Positions 1 through 7,459 of a stretch of 29,808 nt of DNA are shown one piece after another. Origin of the DNA: Spirochaetota bacterium. GTDB taxonomy: Bacteria > Spirochaetota > Spirochaetia > DSM-27196 > PWMO01. Position 1 is the first letter of the stretch. The number at the start of each line of letters is the position of its first letter. Location of the stretch: NCBI GenBank assembly GCA_009908735.1, contig JAAAOR010000147.1, positions 1-29,808 on the forward strand. Reading direction: 5' to 3'. The notes below the pieces were generated by a model. That model saw only the letters and a list, made by a program, of their open reading frames with translations. It was not told the origin of the DNA and searched no databases. The translations under genes and the position numbers were made by a program.

Positions 1-80
1 CGGGCTCCCATGCCGAGCATATTGACGAGCTCAAGCGTCTCCTCGACGAGGCGTTTGCCGAAACCGAGCAGAACAATTAG
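1..80 (+). CDS. sucA: 2-oxoglutarate dehydrogenase E1, C-terminal end (partial)
   Basis: Only the last 25 or so codons are present, in the frame ending with TAG at 78-80. The peptide reads GSHAEHIDELKRLLDEAF before a short polar tail. This resembles the extreme C-terminus of SucA-type E1 subunits, where a 'TGSH..H..E...L...AF' end is common. It lies 12 bases upstream of the E2 gene, in the usual sucA-sucB order. The E1 subunit decarboxylates 2-oxoglutarate with thiamine diphosphate and passes the succinyl group to the E2 lipoyl arm. The name rests on a short tail plus position. A pyruvate dehydrogenase E1 cannot be excluded from this fragment alone. Confidence 0.6.
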   Translation, partial: GSHAEHIDELKRLLDEAFAETEQNN

Positions 81-92
81 CGAGGACTGATA

Positions 93-1373
93 ATGAAAAG
101 TGACGTAGTGGTCCCTGAGGTAGGCGAGTCGGTCTCCAGTGGCGTTCTCGCGAGCTGGCTCAAGACGGAAGGTGAGACGGTCTCCGAGGGTGACGAGCTT
201 TTCGAGCTCGAAACCGACAAGGCGACCCTCGCGGTTCCGTCACCCGCCGACGGAGTGCTCTCCATCAAGGTTTCCGAGGATACCGAAGTGGAGGTCGGCC
301 AGACGGTCGGCATCGTGGATTCCGAAGGCGCGGCAGCCGGGACGACTGACGCCGATTCCGCGGTGGCCGCCGCAGATGCGCCGGCCGCCGCGGGCGCGGA
401 TACCGACACCGGCTCGAGCGAGCACGATATCGACGTGCTTTCTCCGGCCGTACGACGGGTCGTGACCGAGAACAACCTCGACCCCTCGCGGATTTCAGGC
501 AGCGGCAAGGGTGGGCGCATTCTGAAAGAGGATGCACTCAAGTCCGTGGAGGCGCAGAAAGCAGCCGGCGTGGACGGGGGCGTCGCGGCAGACGACGCGG
601 GGGCTGCCGGCCGCGAGGCAGCTCCTGCAAAACCGGCGCCCGAACGCAAACCGCAGCCCGCCGTGCCGTCCGGCGAGCGCCGGCGGCGCGTAAAGATGAG
701 CACGCTCAGAAAGCGCATCGCGGAGAACATGGTCGCCTCCAAACAAAACGCGGCCCACCTTACTACCTTCAACGAGGTGGACATGAGCCCTGTCTCCTCG
801 CTGCGCAAGACCTACCGCGACGAGTTCGAGCAGAAGTATGAGGTGAAGCTTGGGTTTATGTCCTTCTTCGTAAAGGCTGCCTGCGCGGCGCTCGCCGAGT
901 TTCCTGAGGTCAATGCTTTCGTCGACGGGGAAGAGATCGTCTACAACGATTACTACAACATCGGCGTTGCGCTCTCGAGTGAGCGAGGGCTCATCGTCCC
1001 GGTCCTGCGGGATGCGGACGCGAAGAGCTTTGCAGAGATAGAGCAGCAGATACTCGACTTCATCCAGCGCGCCCAGAACCGTAAGATCATGCCCGATGAG
1101 CTCGCCGGCGGGACGTTCACAATCTCCAACGGCGGTGTATTCGGCTCCATGCTCTCGACGCCGATTCCAAATCCACCGCAGACGGCCGTTCTGGGAATGC
1201 ACTCCATCCAGCAACGCCCCGTTGCCGTGGACGGCGAGGTGGTGATTCGCCCCATGATGTATCTCGCGCTCACCTACGACCATAGGATTATAGATGGGCG
1301 CGAGGCGGTGCTGTTTCTCGGTAAGATCAAGGGTCTCATCGAGGACCCGCGCAAGATGCTGCTCGACATCTAA
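93..1373 (+). CDS. sucB: Dihydrolipoamide succinyltransferase (E2 of 2-oxoglutarate dehydrogenase)
   Basis: This is the E2 core of a 2-oxoacid dehydrogenase complex, 426 residues, a normal length for a single-lipoyl SucB. Residues 1-78 are a biotinyl/lipoyl domain with the lipoylation lysine K43 in [11 protein letters not shown]. An Ala/Asp/Gly-rich linker follows. The peripheral-subunit-binding domain is at about 114-149 (LSPAVRRVV...[10 protein letters not shown]). A second Ala/Pro linker leads to the acyltransferase domain from about 200. The catalytic motif DHRIIDG is near the C-terminus, with H397 and D401. The start ATG at 93 is preceded by a GAGGA-type ribosome binding site. It sits between the E1 tail and lpd, so the substrate is inferred from operon order (E1-E2-E3-citrate synthase) rather than from E2 residues. 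A pyruvate or branched-chain E2 is the alternative. Confidence 0.88.
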   Translation: MKSDVVVPEVGESVSSGVLASWLKTEGETVSEGDELFELETDKATLAVPSPADGVLSIKVSEDTEVEVGQTVGIVDSEGAAAGTTDADSAVAAADAPAAAGADTDTGSSEHDIDVLSPAVRRVVTENNLDPSRISGSGKGGRILKEDALKSVEAQKAAGVDGGVAADDAGAAGREAAPAKPAPERKPQPAVPSGERRRRVKMSTLRKRIAENMVASKQNAAHLTTFNEVDMSPVSSLRKTYRDEFEQKYEVKLGFMSFFVKAACAALAEFPEVNAFVDGEEIVYNDYYNIGVALSSERGLIVPVLRDADAKSFAEIEQQILDFIQRAQNRKIMPDELAGGTFTISNGGVFGSMLSTPIPNPPQTAVLGMHSIQQRPVAVDGEVVIRPMMYLALTYDHRIIDGREAVLFLGKIKGLIEDPRKMLLDI

Positions 1374-1389
1374 TGAGGAGTTCAACCAC

Positions 1390-2865
1390 GTGAGTAACAC
1401 CCGGAACTTTGATGTGATAGTGATCGGGGCCGGCCCCGGAGGCTACGTGGCCGCCATCCGCGCGGCGCAGCTAGGCATGACTACGGCGATCGTCGAAAAG
1501 CGCAGCACGCTCGGCGGGACCTGCCTGAATATCGGCTGCATTCCCTCGAAGGCCCTTCTCGACTCGAGCGAGTTCTTCGCCCGCGCGATGCACGAGGGGG
1601 CCGAGCACGGCGTGGTGAGCAAAAATCTCACCCTCGACCTTGCGACGATGCAAAAGCGAAAAGACGGCGTTGTGGAGAAGCTCGTCTCAGGCGTCTCGTC
1701 TCTCATGAAGAAAAACAAGATAACCGTGTTCAGCGGTGTCGGCCGCCTCGGTGAGGGCGGAGGCGGGGACGCCGGAGCCGGCAGTGAAGCCGCAGGCGGT
1801 GCCGCCGGCCCGTCCCACCGGGTCATCGTTACCGACGAAAACGGCGAGGAGACCCAACTCGAGGGGGCACACGTCGTCATCGCAAGCGGAAGCGTTCCGC
1901 AGGAGCTCCCCTTTCTGCCCTTTGACGGCGAGCGCATCGTCAGCTCCACGGAGGCGCTTGCGTTCGAGAGTGTGCCGAAGAAGCTTCTCGTGGTCGGGGC
2001 GGGCGCCATCGGACTTGAGCTCGGAAGCGTCTGGGCACGCCTCGGCGCCGAGGTCGAGGTCATCGAGATCCTTCCGGAGATCCTCGCCGGCTGGGATTCG
2101 GCGACCGCCAAGGCGCTGCGGCGAGAGCTTACCAAGCAGGGACTCAACTTCAACCTCGAGACCAAAGTCACCGCCGTCGATACCTCGAAAAAGAAGCAGA
2201 TTACGCTCGAGGCGGAGAGCAAAGACGGCACGGCCATGAAATTCGAGGGCGATAGAGTGCTGGTAGCAGTGGGGCGCCGACCCTACGCCGAGAGCGTCGG
2301 CCTCGAGGCTGCCGGCATCGAGATGGAAGAGAACGGTCGACGCATAAAGGTCGACGAGCACTTCCAGACCAACGTGCGAGGTGTTTACGCCATTGGTGAT
2401 GTTGTGCGAGGGGCCATGCTTGCACACAAGGCGGAGGACGAGGGGGTCGCGGTGGCGGAGATTATCGGCGGGAAGCCCGGCCACGTGAACTACGAGGCCA
2501 TCCCGAACGTCGTCTACACCTGGCCCGAAGTTGCCGCTGTCGGCAAAAGCGAAGACGAGCTCAAGGAGGAGGGACACGCCTACCGCAAGGGCCAGTTTCC
2601 CTTCGCCGCCAACGGGCGCGCCCTCGGCATGGGCGCTCCTGCCGGCTTCGTAAAGATCATGGCGGACTCCGAGACGGACAGGGTGCTCGGAGCTACCATC
2701 GTCGGGCCCTACGCGTCGGATCTGATAAGCGAGATCGTGACCGTAGTGGAGTTCGGCGGCAGCTCCGAGGATATTGCCCGCACCGTGCACGCCCACCCCA
2801 CGCTTCCCGAGGCGGTGCGCGAGGCGGCACTGGCAGTCGACAAGAGATCGATCCACGGCGCTTAA
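1390..2865 (+). CDS. lpdA: Dihydrolipoyl dehydrogenase (E3)
   Basis: This flavoprotein re-oxidises dihydrolipoyl-E2 with NAD+. I chose the GTG at 1390 (491 residues) because GAGGAG lies just upstream and the FAD fold starts immediately (VIVIGAGPGGYVAA). An earlier ATG at 1294 lies inside sucB. The redox-active disulfide is C45/C50 in GGTCLNIGCIPSK. The NAD-binding glycine motif is VVGAGAIGLELGS. The C-terminal catalytic pair is H469/E474 in HAHPTLPEA. A Gly/Ala-rich insertion at about residues 120-143 falls between two strands of the FAD domain and looks like a surface loop. The gene follows sucB by 16 bases and is almost certainly co-transcribed with it. Confidence 0.93.
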   Translation: MSNTRNFDVIVIGAGPGGYVAAIRAAQLGMTTAIVEKRSTLGGTCLNIGCIPSKALLDSSEFFARAMHEGAEHGVVSKNLTLDLATMQKRKDGVVEKLVSGVSSLMKKNKITVFSGVGRLGEGGGGDAGAGSEAAGGAAGPSHRVIVTDENGEETQLEGAHVVIASGSVPQELPFLPFDGERIVSSTEALAFESVPKKLLVVGAGAIGLELGSVWARLGAEVEVIEILPEILAGWDSATAKALRRELTKQGLNFNLETKVTAVDTSKKKQITLEAESKDGTAMKFEGDRVLVAVGRRPYAESVGLEAAGIEMEENGRRIKVDEHFQTNVRGVYAIGDVVRGAMLAHKAEDEGVAVAEIIGGKPGHVNYEAIPNVVYTWPEVAAVGKSEDELKEEGHAYRKGQFPFAANGRALGMGAPAGFVKIMADSETDRVLGATIVGPYASDLISEIVTVVEFGGSSEDIARTVHAHPTLPEAVREAALAVDKRSIHGA

Positions 2866-2929
2866 GTGCGGTTGGATATGTTCAAAGTGTTTTTGGTCGA
2901 ATAAGTATTACGAGAGAGGGGAAAGCGTT

Positions 2930-4072
2930 ATGTCCAACGTTGAGTATTCAAAGGGTCTCGAGGGCGTCATTGCCACCGAGTCGAACATCTGCCGCATCGA
3001 CGGCGAGAACGGTCAACTGTACTACCTCGGCTATCCAATCCGAGAATTGGTGGACCAATGCTCCTTCGAGGAAGTGGTGTATCTGCTCCTCTACGGAGAG
3101 CTTCCGAATCCCGACGAGCTCGATCGCTTCTCGAACCGGATGCGCAAGAGCCGCCATCTCAAGGATCCGGTTCTCGAAATGATACGGGAGTTCCCTCACG
3201 ACTCCCATCCAATGGAGCTCCTGCAGGCCTCCGTCTCTTATCTCAGCAGCTACGTCGATCACAAGATCGAGCACGACGCCTACTGCAACTGTCGGACGAC
3301 CCTGCACCAGGTCGTTCAGCTCTCCACTGTCGTGGCCGCGTTGCACCGTTTTCGAAACGGTCAGGAGTACGTTCCGCCGCGGATGGATCTCTCCCACGGT
3401 GCGAACTTCCTCTACATGATGCGCGGCGAGGAGCCGACCGAGCTCGAGGGCGAGATTATGGACAAGGCGCTCATCCTCCACGCAGAGCACAGTCTCAACG
3501 CTTCAACCTTCACAGCGCGCGTCGTTGCGTCAACCATTTCCACATGCTACTCGAGTATCTCGGCCGCCGTCGGCGCCCTCAGGGGAAGCCTCCACGGGGG
3601 AGCAAACGAGAAGGTCATGAACATGGTCGACGAGGTTGGAACTCCCGAAAAGGCCGAGGATTGGGTAAACAAGGCGCTCGATGAGAAGCGAAAGGTGATG
3701 GGTATGGGCCATCGCGTGTACCGCGCCAAGGACCCGCGAGCCATCGTGATGGAAGACTACCTGCAGAAGCTCTCAGAGCAGAAGGGTGACACCCGCTACT
3801 ACGACATACTTAAGGCGGTGGAGAAGGCGTTTCGCAATCGCATGGAGGAAAAGGGGAAGCCGGTATATCCCAATGTGGACTTCTTCTCGGGCGCCGTGTA
3901 TCGCCTCCTCGGCATTCCCACCGCCCTCTTCACGCCGATCTTCGCGATGGCCCGCGTGGCGGGTTGGCTCGCGCATGTGCTCGAGCAGCGCCATGACAAC
4001 CGCATCTATCGGCCGAAGGCCCTCTACACCGGCCACGAGGAGCGCCACGTCGTGCCCCTCGCCGAACGGTAG
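2930..4072 (+). CDS. gltA: Citrate synthase (short dimeric type)
   Basis: This enzyme condenses acetyl-CoA with oxaloacetate to start the TCA cycle. The ATG at 2930 follows a GAGAGGGGAAAG ribosome binding site and gives 380 residues, the length of the short dimeric citrate synthase / 2-methylcitrate synthase family. Active-site residues are visible: H187 in LHAEHSLNAST, H222 in GSLHGGANEK, H261 in MGMGHRVYRAKDPRA and D317 in NVDFFSGAVY. This matches the family His/His/His/Asp pattern. It lies 64 bases after lpd. That gap is AT-rich and could hold an internal promoter, but no clean hexamer pair was found. Citrate rather than 2-methylcitrate synthase is preferred because of the TCA neighbours; the sequence alone does not separate the two. 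Confidence 0.88.
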   Translation: MSNVEYSKGLEGVIATESNICRIDGENGQLYYLGYPIRELVDQCSFEEVVYLLLYGELPNPDELDRFSNRMRKSRHLKDPVLEMIREFPHDSHPMELLQASVSYLSSYVDHKIEHDAYCNCRTTLHQVVQLSTVVAALHRFRNGQEYVPPRMDLSHGANFLYMMRGEEPTELEGEIMDKALILHAEHSLNASTFTARVVASTISTCYSSISAAVGALRGSLHGGANEKVMNMVDEVGTPEKAEDWVNKALDEKRKVMGMGHRVYRAKDPRAIVMEDYLQKLSEQKGDTRYYDILKAVEKAFRNRMEEKGKPVYPNVDFFSGAVYRLLGIPTALFTPIFAMARVAGWLAHVLEQRHDNRIYRPKALYTGHEERHVVPLAER

Positions 4073-4100
4073 GGGTCTGCGGAGCGCGAAGAGAACGCGC

Positions 4101-4122
4101 CTCGCCGGCTCAACCCGGCGAG
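4101..4122. terminator. Possible bidirectional hairpin between gltA and mdh
   Basis: A perfect 8-bp inverted repeat, CTCGCCGG (4101-4108) and CCGGCGAG (4115-4122), with a 6-base loop lies where the two genes converge. It overlaps the last codons of mdh. No clear T-tract follows on either strand, so it may be a weak, factor-assisted or 3'-end stabilising hairpin rather than a full intrinsic terminator. Confidence 0.35.
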
Positions 4123-5048
4123 TAAATCGACTCGAGCGTCTCCACGCCTTCCTGCACATGCTTCGCCGAGTCGTCGAGGGCGGCCTTCTCCTCACCGGAG
4201 AGCTCGACCTCGATGATTCGCTCCACGCCGTGCTTCCCGAGGAGTACCGGCACGCCGAGGAATATTCCCGAGTGGCCGTACTCGCCACGGAGGTAGGCGC
4301 TCGCGGCGGCAATGCGCTTCTCGTCTTTCACCACGGCCTCGACCATCTTGGCAACCGAGGCGCCCGGAGCGTAGAACGCGCTTCCCTTCTTGAGGTAGCT
4401 CACGATCTCGCCCCCGCCCTTTCGCGTGCGGTTCACCAGCTGCTCGATCTCTTCCGCAGTAAGCAGCTCGGTCAGCGGGAAGCCGCCCACCGACGTATAG
4501 CGGGGAAGCGGCACCATGGTATCACCGTGGCCACCGAGAACCATCGCAAAGACGTCGCTTGGAAGCACGTTGAGCTTTTCGGCGATGAAATAGCGAAACC
4601 GCGTGGAATCGAGAATACCCGCCATCCCGACGACTCGTTTGAGCGCGAAGCCCGTCTCACGGAGCATCGTCATCGAAATCACGTCGAGCGGATTTGCCAC
4701 AACGATAACGATCGCATCCGGGGCGTATTTCTCGATGGCCTGCGCCGCCTCTTTAGCGATCTGAACGTTGGTCTTGAGCAGATCCATCCGGTCCATCCCG
4801 GGCTTGCGCGGGATACCGGCGGTATGAACGACGACGTCCGAGCCTTCGATCTGGGAATAGTCGTTTGTTCCCCGAATGTTGACGTTGTAATCGCGAAGCG
4901 GCGCCGCATGCAAGAAGTCGAGCGCTTTACTCTGCGGCAGCCCCTCGACCACGTCGACCATCACTATGTCGGCGATGTTCTTCTCGGCGATGTAGTACAC
5001 GGCGGTCGCGCCCACATTGCCCGCCCCGATTACCGACACCTTGCTCAT
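4110..5048 (-). CDS. mdh: Malate dehydrogenase, LDH-like type
   Basis: This enzyme oxidises malate to oxaloacetate with NAD+. It has 312 residues, normal for the LDH-like MDH family. The NAD fold starts at VIGAGNVGATAV. Substrate residues are R81 and R87 in AGIPRKPGMDR; the Arg at 81 is the malate-specifying position, where lactate dehydrogenases carry Gln. N119 (VVANPLDV), D147 and R150 (GILDSTRFRY) and catalytic H174 (LGGHGDTMVP) are all intact. Its ATG overlaps the TGA of the upstream paralogue by four bases (ATGA), which indicates translational coupling. It converges on gltA, so the citrate synthase substrate is made by the gene next door. Confidence 0.92.
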   Translation of the reverse strand: MSKVSVIGAGNVGATAVYYIAEKNIADIVMVDVVEGLPQSKALDFLHAAPLRDYNVNIRGTNDYSQIEGSDVVVHTAGIPRKPGMDRMDLLKTNVQIAKEAAQAIEKYAPDAIVIVVANPLDVISMTMLRETGFALKRVVGMAGILDSTRFRYFIAEKLNVLPSDVFAMVLGGHGDTMVPLPRYTSVGGFPLTELLTAEEIEQLVNRTRKGGGEIVSYLKKGSAFYAPGASVAKMVEAVVKDEKRIAAASAYLRGEYGHSGIFLGVPVLLGKHGVERIIEVELSGEEKAALDDSAKHVQEGVETLESIYSPG

Positions 5049-5968
5049 TTCATCCCTCCGGCGCTCTTCATCATTTTCTTGAGATCCTCGCCCGACGCGG
5101 TGAGCTGCTGTTGCTCGGCATCGGTGAGCTGCGGCAGCATCACCTGCTCGATGCCGTTGCGCCCGATCACCGCAGGCAGGCTCATCGCCACGCCTTCTAT
5201 GCCGTACTCGCCGCGGAGCATCATGGAGACCGTCATTATTCGCCCGGTGTTCATGTTTACTGCCTGGGCAAGCTCGGTTGCGGCCGCCGACGGCCCGTAG
5301 TAGGAACTTGCCCGCTGAGCCATGTCCACGATGAGGTTTCCGGCATTGCGCGTCTTTTCAAAGAGCTCCTCGAGTCGATCCGAGGGCATGAGCTGCGCGA
5401 CGGGTACACCCGACACGGTGCAGTAGCGCGAAAGCGGTATCATCGCGTTGGCGTGGCGACCGATGACCGTGGCCTGCACGTTCTCGGTGGTAACACCGAG
5501 CTCGTGCGCGATAAAGTAGCGCAAGCGCGTCGAGTCGAGCACGCCGCCGAGCCCCATGACCTGGCGCCGGTCCAGCCCCGATTCCTCGACGAAGAGCGCC
5601 GTGAGCAGATCAACAGGCTCCGAGACCATGATCACCTTTGCCGTACTGCCGGAGATACTCTTCGCGAGCTCTCGGATGACACCGGCGTTCTCGCTGTAGA
5701 GATCCTCACGCTGCATGCCGGGTTTTCTCACCGACCCGGCGGTCACGATGATGATGTCGTTTGCCAGCACATGCTCGAGTCGATCGGTGCCCTGAATGCG
5801 AACGTCGTAGCCTCGCACCGGCGCCGCTTCCATCATGTCGAGGGCTTTGCCGGTGGACAGTCCCTCCTGGATGTCGTACAGCACCACGTGTGCCACGTTG
5901 TGTTCCGCGATGAAAAACGCCGTGTTTGCGCCGACGTTTCCGCTGCCGATGATGCCGATATTTGCCAT
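5045..5968 (-). CDS. Divergent malate/lactate dehydrogenase family paralogue
   Basis: A second LDH/MDH-family protein of 307 residues lies directly upstream of mdh and is coupled to it. It keeps GSGNVGANTAF, the substrate arginines R81 and R87 (VRKPGMQR), D145/R148 (GVLDSTRLRY) and the catalytic His H172. The motif around H172 is GRHANAM instead of GGHGDTM. The usually invariant Asn-Pro motif is SEP (E117 in place of Asn). So the catalytic dyad and the malate-type arginines survive while cofactor-side residues have changed. It could be an MDH with altered kinetics, a dehydrogenase for another 2-hydroxy acid, or a regulatory partner forming mixed oligomers with Mdh. The start ATG at 5968 has GGGAG six bases upstream. 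Confidence 0.8.
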   Translation of the reverse strand: MANIGIIGSGNVGANTAFFIAEHNVAHVVLYDIQEGLSTGKALDMMEAAPVRGYDVRIQGTDRLEHVLANDIIIVTAGSVRKPGMQREDLYSENAGVIRELAKSISGSTAKVIMVSEPVDLLTALFVEESGLDRRQVMGLGGVLDSTRLRYFIAHELGVTTENVQATVIGRHANAMIPLSRYCTVSGVPVAQLMPSDRLEELFEKTRNAGNLIVDMAQRASSYYGPSAAATELAQAVNMNTGRIMTVSMMLRGEYGIEGVAMSLPAVIGRNGIEQVMLPQLTDAEQQQLTASGEDLKKMMKSAGGMK

Positions 5969-5990
5969 TTCTGACTCCCGCTGCTACTAT
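5962..5990 (+). promoter_or_regulatory. Predicted promoter of fumC
   Basis: TTGCCA (5962-5967), a 17-base spacer and TACTAT (5985-5990) give a sigma70-type promoter with a start near 5997. The leader would be about 40 bases and includes the AGGAGGA ribosome binding site at 6024-6030. Its -35 box lies over the first codons of the divergent MDH paralogue, and its -10 box overlaps that gene's own -10 on the other strand. Confidence 0.45.
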
Positions 5991-6014
5991 ACCAGCCGTT
6001 GTTGACCGTGTCAC
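5986..6014 (-). promoter_or_regulatory. Predicted promoter of the two malate dehydrogenase genes
   Basis: Read on the minus strand this is GTGACA, 17 bases, then TATAGT preceded by TGG (an extended -10). The predicted start is near 5979, leaving a short leader of about 10 bases with GGGAG before the ATG at 5968. The -10 overlaps the opposing fumC -10 at 5985-5990, so the two promoters should not be occupied together. Confidence 0.55.
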
Positions 6015-6036
6015 CGGGGTTATAGGAGGACATCTC

Positions 6037-7428
6037 ATGCCGGAACCACAGACAGATTACCGGGTAGAGTCAGATTCGATGGGCGAGGTTCAAATCCCTG
6101 CGTGGGCCTACTGGGGCGCACAGACGCAGCGGGCGGTGGGGAACTTCGGCGTGTCCGAACACCGCATTCCTGCGTCGATGATCCGGGCGCTTGCCCTCAT
6201 TAAAAAGCACGCCGCACGCGCAAACGCGGAGCTCGGACTCATCGATGCAAAGCTCTCCGACGCGGTGATGCGCGCCGCTGAGGAGATGTATGACGGGAAG
6301 TGGGACGAGCATTTCCCGATCGACGTCTTCCAGACCGGTAGCGGCACCTCCTGGAACATGAACGCCAACGAGGTGATTGCAAATCGGGCCAACGAGATCC
6401 TGGGGCAGCCGGTGGGCACCCGAAACCCCGTCCACCCGAACGACATCGTGAACCGCGGGCAGTCGTCGAACGACGTCGTCCCCACGGCCGTGCACGTTGC
6501 AGACCGCATTGAGCTCGAGGAGGCACTCCCGCGGGTGCGAAAGCTCGCACAGTCTCTTGCGGCAAAAGGGGCGGAGCTCTCCGGAGTCGTCAAGCTTGGG
6601 CGAACCCACCTCCAGGACGCGGTCCCCATGACGCTCGGGCAAGAGTTCTCGGGCTTTGCCGTACAGATTCAGAAAAGCGCCTCGAGGCTCGAGAATACCT
6701 TCTCGAACCTCGAGGAGCTCGCCCTCGGCGGCACGGCGGTGGGTACCGGTATCAATTGCCATCCCGACATGGCGGAGAAGGCCATCCGCGGCATCGCCGC
6801 GGACTCAGGGTTACCCTTCCGACCTGCCGTGAATCGCTTCGAAGCCATCGCGGCTCGGGACGCGCAGGTGGAGCTCATGGGCGCGATCAACGTTCTGGCC
6901 GGGGCGCTTATGAAGATTGCGAACGACCTCAGGCTGCTCGCAAGCGGCCCGCGCGGGAGTATCGGCGAGATCGTGCTGCCCTCTCTTCAGCCGGGAAGCT
7001 CTATCATGCCGGGAAAAGTCAATCCGGTCATCCCCGAGATGGTCATCCAGGTTGCCGCTCATCTCATGGGCAAGGTGACCTCAGTGACGACAGCCGGCCA
7101 GCACGGTCCGCTGGAGCTCAACATGATGCATCCGCTCATTGCTTACGAGACCGTGAGCGCGGTGCGCCTGACCGCAGAGACCTGCGAAGCGTTTGCCTCC
7201 CGCTGCGTCGACGGGATCACCGCGGACGAGGAGCGTGCCGGGTTTTGGCTCGAGTGGAGCCTCGCTCTCGTCACCCCGCTCGCAACCGAGATCGGCTACG
7301 ACCAGGCGGCAAAGCTCGCGTATCAGGCCTTCAAGGAGAAACGCCGCATTCGCGACGTGGTGGAAGAGGCAGGCGTCGTCTCGGCGGAGAAGCTGGACGA
7401 ACTGCTCGACCCTCGCAACATGATCTGA
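6037..7428 (+). CDS. fumC: Class II fumarate hydratase
   Basis: This enzyme converts fumarate and malate without an iron-sulfur cluster. The ATG at 6037 follows AGGAGGA by six bases and gives 463 residues, standard for FumC. The superfamily signature GSSIMPGKVNP holds the catalytic serine near residue 321. GRTHLQDAVPMTLGQ holds the conserved His near residue 191. TGSGTSWNMNANEV is the substrate-site loop; fumarases and aspartases usually have 'SSTSxNMNxNE' here. Aspartate ammonia-lyase is the closest alternative, but the overall match and the mdh/gltA neighbourhood favour fumarase. The gene is divergent from the MDH pair and convergent with an aminotransferase, with 31 bases between stops. 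Confidence 0.92.
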   Translation: MPEPQTDYRVESDSMGEVQIPAWAYWGAQTQRAVGNFGVSEHRIPASMIRALALIKKHAARANAELGLIDAKLSDAVMRAAEEMYDGKWDEHFPIDVFQTGSGTSWNMNANEVIANRANEILGQPVGTRNPVHPNDIVNRGQSSNDVVPTAVHVADRIELEEALPRVRKLAQSLAAKGAELSGVVKLGRTHLQDAVPMTLGQEFSGFAVQIQKSASRLENTFSNLEELALGGTAVGTGINCHPDMAEKAIRGIAADSGLPFRPAVNRFEAIAARDAQVELMGAINVLAGALMKIANDLRLLASGPRGSIGEIVLPSLQPGSSIMPGKVNPVIPEMVIQVAAHLMGKVTSVTTAGQHGPLELNMMHPLIAYETVSAVRLTAETCEAFASRCVDGITADEERAGFWLEWSLALVTPLATEIGYDQAAKLAYQAFKEKRRIRDVVEEAGVVSAEKLDELLDPRNMI

Positions 7429-7459
7429 GGCGCCGCGCGGGAACCGGCAGCGCCGGGCA

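Noticed and set aside
4084..4100. GCGCG / CGCGC hairpin between gltA and mdh
   Set aside because: Only five base pairs with a seven-base loop, expected by chance in GC-rich DNA. The adjacent 8-bp repeat is stronger.
5999..6026. TTGTTG-16-TATAGG as a leaderless fumC promoter
   Set aside because: The -10 would overlap the AGGAGGA ribosome binding site and give a 4-base leader, making that strong site useless. TTGCCA-17-TACTAT further upstream fits better.
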